A stretch of 8,608 nt of DNA from Mycobacteriaceae bacterium (GTDB lineage Bacteria > Actinomycetota > Actinomycetes > Mycobacteriales > Mycobacteriaceae): positions 1 to 8,608 of the forward strand of contig JAFAWC010000302.1 in the NCBI GenBank assembly GCA_019242135.1. The letters run 5' to 3'. The translations under genes were made by a program, and so were the position numbers. Of this stretch, positions 1-6,501 are shown in pieces (positions within the stretch are counted from its first letter, which is position 1; the number at the start of each line of letters is the position of its first letter). The notes under the pieces were generated by a model. That model made no database searches, was not told where the DNA came from, and saw nothing but the letters and a program-made list of their open reading frames with translations.

Positions 1-1
1 C

Positions 2-2368
2 ATCGTGATCACGACGGTCAAAATCGCCGCGTCGCTTGCGATCCAACGGCTGTCCGCACACCATGTCATCGCCCACCCGGAGATGGTGGCCGGCTACCTC
101 GGGCTGGCCAACGGTCTTGGCTTCCTGGCCGGTGCGACGGTCGGCTATCTGCTGCTGCGCGCGGCACTCAGCCCCCCGGGTGGACGGCTGTTCAACGCCG
201 ACTTGCTGCGCACCGTGCTGGTGACGATCGCCGCGTCCTTGCTGGCCGGTCTCAGCGCACACGTCGCCGACCGGCTGCTCGGTTTCTACCGACTGACGGC
301 GACGCACGGAGGCGCCGGTTCGCTGGTACGGCTGCTTCTGCTCGGCTTGATCATGCTGCCGATCATCGCCACGGTGATGACCGGCGCCAGGGTGCCGGAA
401 GCGCAGGCGGCGCTGGCCGCGGTGCGGCGCGCTCGGCGACGTCCCGCAGGGCCGATCGCCCCTCGCACGCCTACCGCCGTCCCGTACTCTGAGCACAGGT
501 TTCCGTCCGTAGCCAGGTCGCGGACGGGACCCGAGCCCGTCCGGCACGGGCCAGATGGCGTCCGAGCCGAGCTGCGGGAGGTGATGGCGGTGACCGACGA
601 AAACCCGCGCGGTGCCACGGCCGACGCGACCGCGCGCTTGACGCGCCCTGCCGCCGACGACTTCCAGCCCGACGTGCCCGTCCAACCCGACGTGCCCGTC
701 CAACCCGACGTGCCCTCCGCACCTCGCGTGCCCGCCTCCGGCCCACCCGTCGACGCCGGCGCAGACACCAACGCGCTTCCGCGAGCCGCCCGCCCGCCGG
801 GTGACTTCGCCGGCGACCCCACTCGCGAATCGATGGGCATCGCTGCGCCCCGCGACACCGCCGACTCTTCGCGCTCGGACGATGACCTCAATCTGATACC
901 GGGTGCGAGCATCGCCAACGGGCGATACCGCCTGCTGGTGGATCACGGCGGCCCCGACCACCTGCAGTTCTGGCAGGCGTTGGACACCGCCCTGAACCGG
1001 CAGGTGGCACTGACGTTCGTCGACCCGTATAAGCGCTTGTCCACTGACGTTGTGCAGGACATCCTGTCCCGCACCCTGCGGCTGAGCAGGGTCAACATGC
1101 CCGGCATCGCCCGAGTGCTCGACGTTGCACGTACCCGTGACGGCGGCCTGATTGTCTCCGAGTGGATCCGCGGCGGTTCTCTGCAGGAAGTCGCCTTCAC
1201 GTCACCGTCACCGGTCGGCGGGGCGCGGGCGATTCAGGCGATAGCGGCGGCCGCGGACGCCGCCCATCGCGCCGGGGTCACGCTGTCGATCGATCATCCG
1301 AGCCGGGTGCGAGTCAGCATCGAGGGCGACGTGGCGCTCGCGTTTCCCGCGACGTTGCCCGGCGCCACGCCCGAGGACGACCTGCGCGGTATCGGCGCAT
1401 CGCTGTACGCGCTGCTGATCAACCGCTGGCCGCTGCCGGAGCGCGGTGAGCCCAGCGGGTTGGAACCGGCGGACCGCGACCCGGCAGGCAACCCGGTAGA
1501 GCCCAAGTCCGTCTCCCCCGAAATCCCGTTTCAGATTTCCGCGGCGGCCAGTCGGGCAGTCCAGAAGGGCGGTGGAATCACCAGCGCGGCAACCCTTTTG
1601 AATCTTCTGCAGCAGGCCACCGCGGATGCCGATCGCACCGAACTGATTTCGCCGGTCGAAGACGCCGCTCCGGCGCCTCCGTCACGGTCGCGCGCGGCCG
1701 GTTTCCGCGGCTCGGGTGATCTGGATGAGGAGGAGCGGTCCCGGCGCCGCCGAGGACTTCTCGTCGGCCTCGCCGTCGGCGGCACGATCCTGGTGGTGGC
1801 GTTGCTCGTTCTCGCGTGGGCGCTCAAGGGCCTCTTCGCCGATGTCGGCAGCGGCACGATCAACGCCCCCGCGATCGGGGCCAACTCCCCCACCGCCGGA
1901 GCACCGGGTGAGTCCACCACCACAGTGCAACCCGTTCGCGCCACGGTCTTTTCGCCTGGGGGCGGCGCCGATAACCCCGGCAACGCAAACCTCGCCATCG
2001 ACGGCAATCCATCGACGGCATGGTCGACCGACACCTACCACGACGCCGTACCCTTTCCGAATTTCAAGAGCGGCGTCGGGCTGATGTTGCAGCTCTCCGA
2101 CCCGGCCAAGCTCAGCGCGGTCGACGTCAACCTGTCCAGCACTGGGACGCAGATCCAGATCAGATCGGCGACCACCGAGTCACCGGCCAGCCTCGACGAC
2201 ACCACGGCACTCACGCCGCCCACGCCGGTCCAACCGGGGCAGAACCGCATCCCGGTCACGATGTCGTCCCCGACGTCGTACGTGCTGGTGTGGATCTCGA
2301 AGCTGGGCACCACCCAGGGCGAAAGCAAGACAAGCATTTACGAGATCGGCCTCGAAGCCGCCCACTGA
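2..2368 (+). CDS. murJ: MurJ/MviN lipid II flippase with C-terminal pseudokinase and discoidin-like domain (5'-truncated by window edge)
   Basis: The reading frame enters open from the left edge, so the start is outside; about 788 residues remain of a protein that is 1184 aa in M. tuberculosis (Rv3910). MurJ moves lipid II across the plasma membrane. Counting residue 1 at position 5: residues 1-127 hold the last hydrophobic helices of the flippase (about 30-55, 66-90, 104-124). A Pro/Ala-rich linker (130-295) carries three QPDVP(V/S) repeats. A kinase-like domain follows (about 296-530). It is a pseudokinase: the VAxK lysine is Thr327 (VALTF), the HRD region reads LSI and no DFG is visible. 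Thr535 in DRTELI resembles the site phosphorylated by PknB and bound by the FHA protein FhaA in M. tuberculosis; this mapping is inference. A basic RRRR stop-transfer and membrane helix (584-608) lead to a secreted F5/8 C-like domain (about 640-787, with AIDGNPSTAWST). Identity is firm; the role of the last domain is not known to me. Confidence 0.95.
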   Translation: MVITTVKIAASLAIQRLSAHHVIAHPEMVAGYLGLANGLGFLAGATVGYLLLRAALSPPGGRLFNADLLRTVLVTIAASLLAGLSAHVADRLLGFYRLTATHGGAGSLVRLLLLGLIMLPIIATVMTGARVPEAQAALAAVRRARRRPAGPIAPRTPTAVPYSEHRFPSVARSRTGPEPVRHGPDGVRAELREVMAVTDENPRGATADATARLTRPAADDFQPDVPVQPDVPVQPDVPSAPRVPASGPPVDAGADTNALPRAARPPGDFAGDPTRESMGIAAPRDTADSSRSDDDLNLIPGASIANGRYRLLVDHGGPDHLQFWQALDTALNRQVALTFVDPYKRLSTDVVQDILSRTLRLSRVNMPGIARVLDVARTRDGGLIVSEWIRGGSLQEVAFTSPSPVGGARAIQAIAAAADAAHRAGVTLSIDHPSRVRVSIEGDVALAFPATLPGATPEDDLRGIGASLYALLINRWPLPERGEPSGLEPADRDPAGNPVEPKSVSPEIPFQISAAASRAVQKGGGITSAATLLNLLQQATADADRTELISPVEDAAPAPPSRSRAAGFRGSGDLDEEERSRRRRGLLVGLAVGGTILVVALLVLAWALKGLFADVGSGTINAPAIGANSPTAGAPGESTTTVQPVRATVFSPGGGADNPGNANLAIDGNPSTAWSTDTYHDAVPFPNFKSGVGLMLQLSDPAKLSAVDVNLSSTGTQIQIRSATTESPASLDDTTALTPPTPVQPGQNRIPVTMSSPTSYVLVWISKLGTTQGESKTSIYEIGLEAAH
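665..718 (+). repeat. Three 18-bp tandem repeats in the MurJ linker (QPDVPV x3)
   Basis: Three consecutive in-frame 18-bp units at 665-682, 683-700 and 701-718 encode QPDVPV, QPDVPV and QPDVPS. Copies 1 and 2 differ only in the Gln codon (CAG/CAA); copy 3 ends TCC instead of GTC. The repeat lies in the disordered Pro-rich linker between the last flippase helix and the pseudokinase, so copy-number change would alter linker length in steps of six residues without breaking the frame. Confidence 0.9.
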
Positions 2369-2375
2369 GCCTGAA

Positions 2376-2795
2376 GTGGTGCGCACGTCCGCAGTTCGAT
2401 TCAGTGCCGCCGTCGGTGTGACGGCCGCGCTCGCGACCGCGGGATTGGGTACCTCGGTGCTGCTGCACTCCAGCCGGTCAGCACTCTCGACGAGCGCTCC
2501 ATCATCCCCACAATTTCCGCTGTCGGGCGCCGAGATTACCGGCCTGCTGTCGCGGCCTCCCGACTTTGGACCGCTGGGCGACGCCCGCCGGCGGTCGTCG
2601 TGTCTGAGTGGGCTGGGCTATCCGGCGTCGGACGCAGTGCTCGGTGCGCGACAGGTCGACATCGACGGCGCCCCCGCGGTGGTGTTGCTGCTTCCCGGCG
2701 ACGCGGCGGACACCGTCGCCGCGCTGGCGGTACGGCCGAACTGCAGTTCGGCCGACACCGGCCTGCTCGCCGACACCCAAATCCACCGTCCGTAG
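2376..2795 (+). CDS. C-terminal remnant of an RsmA-like anti-sigma factor (anti-SigM); sigM missing beside it
   Basis: This 139-codon ORF starts GTG-GTG seven bases after the murJ stop, with no clear Shine-Dalgarno, so translation may be coupled to murJ. Residues 6-30 form one membrane helix (FSAAVGVTAALATAG). The rest looks extracytoplasmic and contains DARRRSSCLSGLGYPAS and NCSSADTGLLA, which I recognise from the C-terminal half of M. tuberculosis Rv3912 (RsmA, anti-SigM, 254 aa). In M. tuberculosis the order is mviN-sigM-rsmA-trxB2. Here sigM and the N-terminal cytoplasmic, sigma-binding part of RsmA are gone, leaving anchor plus outer domain. Codon use is normal (G/C-rich third positions) and there is no internal stop, so it is either a recent deletion or a shortened but kept protein. 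Without the cytoplasmic part it should not bind a sigma factor. Homology is from memory of the family; the function of the remnant is unknown. Confidence 0.75.
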   Translation: MVRTSAVRFSAAVGVTAALATAGLGTSVLLHSSRSALSTSAPSSPQFPLSGAEITGLLSRPPDFGPLGDARRRSSCLSGLGYPASDAVLGARQVDIDGAPAVVLLLPGDAADTVAALAVRPNCSSADTGLLADTQIHRP

Positions 2796-2803
2796 CGCTC
2801 GTG

Positions 2804-2830
2804 GGGAACAGCGGGACATACCCTGGTGTT
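2804..2830 (+). promoter_or_regulatory. SigH-type promoter of trxB-trxC
   Basis: GGGAACA at 2804-2810, 16 bases, then TGTT at 2827-2830 fits the mycobacterial SigH consensus GGGAAYA-N16/17-cGTT, with one mismatch in the -10 (T for C). The predicted transcript starts near 2837, about 40 bases before the trxB ATG at 2877. trxB2-trxC is a known SigH target in M. tuberculosis, where oxidative or heat stress releases SigH from its anti-sigma RshA. A GTG at 2826 overlaps the promoter itself and so cannot be the start of trxB on this transcript. Confidence 0.75.
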
Positions 2831-2876
2831 TAACGTGACGCGTCGCCCCCTGGCAAGCTTCGGCAGAAAGGCTGGC

Positions 2877-3851
2877 ATGAGTGCTTCTCCCACCGTCCAC
2901 GATGTCATTGTCATCGGCTCGGGACCGGCCGGCTACACCGCGGCGATCTACACCGCCAGGGCACAGCTGTCACCGCTGGTCTTCGAAGGTAGCCAATTCG
3001 GCGGCGCGTTGATGACCACCACCGAGGTTGAGAACTATCCCGGTTTCCGAAGCGGCATTCAGGGCCCCGAGCTGATGGACGAGATGCGCGAGCAGGCATT
3101 GCGGTTCGGTGCCGACCTACGGATGGAAGATGTTGATGCGGTATCGCTTGCCGGTCCCGTCAAAACCGTCACCGTTGGCGACGAGACCCATCGCGCTCGC
3201 GCCGTCATCCTTGCCATGGGCGCCGCGCCGCGGTACCTGTCGGTGCCCGGTGAGCAGGAACTGCTCGGCCGCGGTGTGAGCTCCTGCGCGACCTGCGACG
3301 GGTTCTTCTTCCGCGACCAGGACATCGCGGTGATCGGCGGCGGTGACTCGGCGATGGAGGAGGCCACCTTCCTCACCCGGTTCGCCCGGACCGTCACAAT
3401 CATCCACCGGCGCGAGGAGTTTCGTGCTTCGAAGATCATGCTCACCCGCGCCCGCGACAACGACAAGATCCGCTTCCTGACCAACACCGTGGTCACCGAA
3501 GTGCTTGGCGATTCCAGCGTCACCGGCCTGCGGCTGCGCGACACCATCACCGATGCGGAGAGCACACTCGACGTCACCGGGGTTTTCGTCGCGATCGGTC
3601 ACGATCCGCGCTCCGAACTCGTGCGCGACCAACTCGACGTCGACCACGACGGATACGTTCTGGTGCGCGGGCGCGCCACCCAGACGTCGGTCGCCGGTGT
3701 CTTCGCGGCAGGTGATCTGGTTGACCGCACCTACCGGCAGGCGGTGACCGCCGCCGGCACCGGTTGCTCGGCCGCGATCGACGCCGAGCGGTGGCTGGCC
3801 GAAACCGCACACGCCGAAACTGCCGACAACCTGATAGGAGCCCCGCTGTGA
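2877..3851 (+). CDS. trxB: Thioredoxin reductase (FAD- and NADPH-dependent)
   Basis: This 324-residue flavoenzyme uses NADPH to reduce thioredoxin in the cytoplasm. The length is typical for low-molecular-weight bacterial TrxB. Visible in order: FAD-binding GSGPAG (14-19); the redox pair CATC (Cys137, Cys140) followed by Asp141; NADPH-binding GGGDSA (154-159); HRR (177-179) followed by FRAS, contacting the NADPH phosphate in this family; and the C-terminal FAD motif FAAGD (276-280) with the [10 protein letters not shown] segment. The ATG at 2877 is chosen because AGAAAGG lies five bases upstream and [14 protein letters not shown] is the usual N-terminus; the GTG 51 bases further up would put the start inside the SigH promoter. 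The stop overlaps the trxC start (GTGA), so the pair is an operon with coupled translation. Unlike M. leprae, where the two are fused, they are separate here. All key residues are present. Confidence 0.98.
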   Translation: MSASPTVHDVIVIGSGPAGYTAAIYTARAQLSPLVFEGSQFGGALMTTTEVENYPGFRSGIQGPELMDEMREQALRFGADLRMEDVDAVSLAGPVKTVTVGDETHRARAVILAMGAAPRYLSVPGEQELLGRGVSSCATCDGFFFRDQDIAVIGGGDSAMEEATFLTRFARTVTIIHRREEFRASKIMLTRARDNDKIRFLTNTVVTEVLGDSSVTGLRLRDTITDAESTLDVTGVFVAIGHDPRSELVRDQLDVDHDGYVLVRGRATQTSVAGVFAAGDLVDRTYRQAVTAAGTGCSAAIDAERWLAETAHAETADNLIGAPL

Positions 3852-4180
3852 CTGACACCACCGCCACCATTGCCGTCACCGACGACTCGTTCGCCCAAGA
3901 CGTACTCGCCAACGACCGGCCGGTGCTCGTCGACTTCTGGGCGACCTGGTGCGGCCCCTGCCGGATGGTCGCACCGGTGTTGGAGGAGATCGCCGCCGAG
4001 AAGGCCGGCGCGCTCAAGATCGCCAAGATCGACATCGACGCGAACCCCGACACCGCCCGCAATTTCAAGGTCATTTCGATTCCAACGATGATTCTGTTCA
4101 AGGGCGGTGAACCCGTGAAGCGGATCGTCGGCGCGAAGAGCAAGGCGGCGCTGCTGCGCGAACTCGCAGACGAACTTTGA
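3848..4180 (+). CDS. trxC: Thioredoxin
   Basis: A 110-residue thioredoxin, the dithiol electron carrier reduced by the TrxB encoded just upstream; it reduces disulfides in ribonucleotide reductase, peroxiredoxins and other cytoplasmic proteins. The single thioredoxin fold carries the classic WCGPC active site (Trp34, Cys35, Cys38) and the cis-proline (Pro79 in SIPT). There is no signal peptide or membrane segment. The GTG start overlaps the trxB stop by GTGA and has AGGAG seven bases upstream (3836-3840). An in-frame start further up inside trxB would add residues that do not belong to the thioredoxin fold and was not used. Regulation is expected to follow the SigH promoter ahead of trxB. In M. 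tuberculosis this is the trxB2 partner TrxC. Confidence 0.97.
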   Translation: MTDTTATIAVTDDSFAQDVLANDRPVLVDFWATWCGPCRMVAPVLEEIAAEKAGALKIAKIDIDANPDTARNFKVISIPTMILFKGGEPVKRIVGAKSKAALLRELADEL

Positions 4181-4268
4181 CCCGATGACGACCCGCCTGG
4201 CGTTTTCTCGATTCGGCGAACCGTCTGCGACAATACGGGTAGTCGTGCGACCGCCGATCCAGATGCTT

Positions 4269-4293
4269 CGATGACGCGCTCTGCGCGTCATCG
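4269..4293. terminator. Perfect hairpin between trxC and cwlM, possible U-less terminator
   Basis: CGATGACGCGC at 4269-4279 pairs perfectly with GCGCGTCATCG at 4283-4293 around the loop TCT, an 11-bp GC-rich stem. It sits 88 bases after the trxC stop and 42 bases before cwlM. No run of T follows on either strand, as is common for proposed mycobacterial hairpin terminators. The rest of the 155-bp spacer (4181-4335) shows no further gene; I could not place a convincing -10/-35 pair for cwlM. It could instead be a protein-binding site or a structure in the cwlM leader. Confidence 0.5.
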
Positions 4294-4335
4294 GGCGCTG
4301 CCGCAACCGGCTGATCGTGACCGAAAGGCCCGTCT

Positions 4336-5529
4336 ATGTCGACTCTGCGCCGCGGGGACCGCGGCAGCGCGGTCACCGAGATCCGCGTTGTCTTGGCCTC
4401 ACTGGGATGGCTGGACCATCCCGACGCGGATTTGACGACCGGCAAGCATGCGGTCCCCGACTTGTTCGATGCCGAACTCGATGACGCTGTGCGGGCGTTC
4501 CAGCAGCATCGGGGCCTGCTCGTCGACGGCGTGGTCGGCGAAGCCACCTACCGCGCGCTGAAGGAGGCGTCGTACCGGCTGGGTGCCCGTACGTTGCACC
4601 ATCAATTCGGTGCCCCGATGTATGGCGACGACGTTGCTTCCCTGCAGGCCCGGTTGCAGGACCTCGGCTTCTACACCGGGTTGGTGGACGGTCATTTCGG
4701 CCTGCACACGCATAACGCGCTGATGTCTTACCAGCGTGAGACCGGTCTCACTTCCGATGGCATCTGTGGTCCAGAAACGTTGCGCTCCTTGTACTTTCTT
4801 GGTTCTCGCGTCACCGGCGGATCACCGCACGCGATTCGTGAAGAGGAATTGGTGCGGCGCTCAGGTCCTCGCCTGTCGGGCAAGCGGATCATCATCGATC
4901 CCGGCCGCGGTGGTGACGACCACGGTCACATCACCCATGGGCCTGCCGGGCCGATCAGCGAGTCGGACATCTTGTGGGACTTGGCCGCCCGGCTCGAAGG
5001 CCGTATGACGGCGATCGGGATGGAGACGTTCTTGTCGCGGCCGGCCAGCCGTTGCCCGTCGGACGCCGAACGTGCTGCCACCGCCAACACGGTTGGGGCC
5101 GATTTGATGATCAGCCTGCGTTGCGCCACCCAACCCAGCTCGCTGCCTAACGGCATCGCTTCGTTTTTCTTCGGCAACTCACACGGCTCCGTTTCGACGA
5201 TCGGGCGCAACCTCGCCGATTTTGTTCAGCGAGAAGTTGTGGCGCGCACCGGATTACAGGACTGCCGCACCCACGGCCGAACGTGGGACCTGCTTCGGCT
5301 GACCCGCATGCCCACTGTCCAAGTTGATATCGGATACATCACCAATCCGAAAGACCGCACCCGGCTGGTGACCACCCAGACGCGGGACTCGATCGCCGAA
5401 GGAATCCTGGCGGCCGTTAAGCGTCTTTACCTACTCGGCAAAAACGATCGCCCGACTGGCACTTTCACATTCGCCGAGTTGTTGGCCCACGAGTTGTCGG
5501 TGGAGCAAGCCGGCCGGCTCAGTCGATAG
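4336..5529 (+). CDS. cwlM: CwlM, amidase-like regulator of peptidoglycan synthesis
   Basis: A 397-residue protein with no signal peptide, hence cytoplasmic. Two peptidoglycan_binding_1 repeats lie at about 6-75 (LRRGDRGSAVTEIR, AFQQHRGLLVDGVVG) and 92-152 (ASLQARLQDLGFYTGLVDG). An amidase_3 fold follows (about 183-365). Against N-acetylmuramoyl-L-alanine amidases, the first zinc His is Arg191 (DPGRGG), the zinc Glu is kept as Glu209, the second zinc His is Arg262 (ISLRC) and the catalytic Glu is Asp331 (VDIGYITN), so hydrolysis looks unlikely. In mycobacteria CwlM is essential, is phosphorylated by PknB near its C-terminus, then activates MurA; unphosphorylated CwlM associates with MurJ. The Thr cluster 374/376/378 (RPTGTFTF) lies in the reported phosphosite region. 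The ATG at 4336 has GAAAGG at 4323-4328. Its tail overlaps the convergent gene by 11 bp. Confidence 0.95.
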   Translation: MSTLRRGDRGSAVTEIRVVLASLGWLDHPDADLTTGKHAVPDLFDAELDDAVRAFQQHRGLLVDGVVGEATYRALKEASYRLGARTLHHQFGAPMYGDDVASLQARLQDLGFYTGLVDGHFGLHTHNALMSYQRETGLTSDGICGPETLRSLYFLGSRVTGGSPHAIREEELVRRSGPRLSGKRIIIDPGRGGDDHGHITHGPAGPISESDILWDLAARLEGRMTAIGMETFLSRPASRCPSDAERAATANTVGADLMISLRCATQPSSLPNGIASFFFGNSHGSVSTIGRNLADFVQREVVARTGLQDCRTHGRTWDLLRLTRMPTVQVDIGYITNPKDRTRLVTTQTRDSIAEGILAAVKRLYLLGKNDRPTGTFTFAELLAHELSVEQAGRLSR

Positions 5530-6274
5530 CCTCCACCCGGCAGGACCCCGCGCCGACGGGCTGCAACTGGGCACTCTGCAGCAGTCGCTCCAGCGCCGCT
5601 TCCACCTCGGCCTTCCATCCCAGGCCCTCACCCAACTCCAGTCGGAGTCGCGGAAAGTAGGGGTGCGGCGCGACGACGGTGAACCCCGCGTCGCGAAGGA
5701 AGTCCGCGGCGATCATGCACTGGTCGAACGAGCAGTCGCCGAACGGTTCGACCACCGGCCGCACATCGGGTGGTGCGCTGCGGTGGTCGGCAAGGACCTC
5801 GGCTTCGGCGGTACGACCGAAGGCCTCCAACGCGCGCACACCGCGGCGCATCAAGTCGGCGACCGCCTGTGCCACCAGGCTGCGAGCCAGGGTGTCGGGG
5901 TGCCCGGGCTCCACGCCCACAGATGTCAGAAGGACTGCGTCGGCACTGACGGGGCTCGTCGGAAAGCAGCTGGCGCGCGGGACTGCGCCGGGTGGCGCAT
6001 AAAGCACGTAGCCCACGCAGGTGGATTCCAGTTGGTCGTTGGTGGGCGCCTCGCCGGCCTCCGCTGCCGCGGGACCGACGACAGCGATCTGCCCACAGGC
6101 CCCCCACTCCAGCATCACCATCGACAGCCAGGCTTCCTTCTCGAACTCCGGATCGGCGAAGTGGTCGTCGCGACCCAGCGCCGTCGGATCTACCTCCCAG
6201 AACACGCAGCGCCGGGCGTGCTTGGGCAGCTGCTCGAAACATTCGAGCCGCAGTGGCGTGATGCGGGCTGACAC
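5519..6274 (-). CDS. GNAT-like acetyltransferase family protein (Rv3916c-type), function unknown
   Basis: With the GTG at 6274 the product has 251 residues, close to the 244 aa of M. tuberculosis Rv3916c, beginning VSARITPLRLECFEQLPKHARR. The pattern suggests a GNAT acyltransferase fold: a strand at STCVGYVLYAPP (84-95), a core DAVLLTSVGV strand (112-121) followed by a helix with LVAQAVADLMRRGVRALEAFGR in the acetyl-CoA-binding position, and an AADFLRDAGFTVV segment (189-201) like the last GNAT motif. The usual Q/RxxGxG/A pyrophosphate loop is not clear, so activity is uncertain and no substrate can be named. It contains an unusually large number of cysteines (11, 23, 60, 86, 103, 181, 186, 245). 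GAGAG lies four bases and GGAGG twelve bases upstream of the GTG. An in-frame ATG at 6370 with a better Shine-Dalgarno would give 283 residues; I prefer 6274 because the extra codons (TTA, AGG, GGA, TCT) look noncoding and the family-like sequence begins at VSARIT. Confidence 0.8.
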   Translation of the reverse strand: MSARITPLRLECFEQLPKHARRCVFWEVDPTALGRDDHFADPEFEKEAWLSMVMLEWGACGQIAVVGPAAAEAGEAPTNDQLESTCVGYVLYAPPGAVPRASCFPTSPVSADAVLLTSVGVEPGHPDTLARSLVAQAVADLMRRGVRALEAFGRTAEAEVLADHRSAPPDVRPVVEPFGDCSFDQCMIAADFLRDAGFTVVAPHPYFPRLRLELGEGLGWKAEVEAALERLLQSAQLQPVGAGSCRVEAID

Positions 6275-6377
6275 TAAGCTCTCGGGCCTCCATCGGGTGC
6301 TGCTGCCCAAGGCAGCCCTTCCAGAATAGGAGAGGGTGGGCATTCCAGGCCAGTCTCGGCCCTCTTCCATCGTCTTT

Positions 6378-6382
6378 CTCCT
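6378..6382 (-). promoter_or_regulatory. Strong Shine-Dalgarno ahead of an in-frame upstream ATG
   Basis: On the minus strand AGGAG (6382-6378) stands seven bases before an ATG at 6370 that is in frame with the GNAT-like gene. It is a better ribosome site than that of the preferred GTG at 6274. Either the protein carries 32 extra N-terminal residues or the site is fortuitous. A possible -10 element TATTCT (6328-6323) and a 6-bp hairpin (6302-6316) lie between the two starts, which would fit transcription starting downstream of the ATG. Confidence 0.4.
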
Positions 6383-6458
6383 ATGCAGCGCGAATAACCG
6401 TGAAACACATAATCTTTCGCTTAAAGGTCACCTATGGGTCGCGATGCGGTCATGATGC

Positions 6459-6494
6459 TGTCACAGTGACGTATCGACCTGGCGTCACTGGACA
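6459..6494 (-). terminator. Hairpin just after parB, probable end of the parAB transcript
   Basis: Positions 6459-6471 (TGTCACAGTGACG) pair with 6483-6494 (CGTCACTGGACA): 8 bp next to an 11-base loop, then one bulged A and 4 more bp. On the minus strand it begins seven bases after the parB stop, where a terminator is expected. No U-tract follows. The inner GTCACAGTGAC (6460-6470) is itself a small palindrome, so a protein-binding role is an alternative. The rest of the 227-bp gap up to 6274 holds the leader of the GNAT-like gene. Confidence 0.5.
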
Positions 6495-6501
6495 CGCCCG
6501 T

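Noticed and set aside
286..918. 210-codon ORF antisense to the murJ linker
   Set aside because: It mirrors the low-complexity, repeat-bearing linker (GWTGTS repeats are QPDVPV read backwards); no independent evidence of coding.
2826..2876. 17-codon N-terminal extension of trxB from a GTG
   Set aside because: The start lies inside the SigH promoter, lacks a Shine-Dalgarno and adds residues not typical of TrxB.
3117..3812. 231-codon ORF antisense to trxB
   Set aside because: It is a shadow of high third-position GC in trxB; the composition is Arg/Gly/Ala-rich without motifs, and trxB carries every family signature.
3764..3847. 28-codon extension of trxC inside trxB
   Set aside because: The GTG at 3848 has a good AGGAG and gives the standard thioredoxin length.
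4181..4335. Sigma-70-type promoter for cwlM around 4230-4250
   Set aside because: The CAATAC/TACGGG stretch does not give a convincing TANNNT -10 with a matching -35, so none was annotated.
5663..6271. 202-codon plus-strand ORF across the GNAT-like gene
   Set aside because: No recognisable domain, biased composition, and the opposite strand has a family-like protein of matching length and position.
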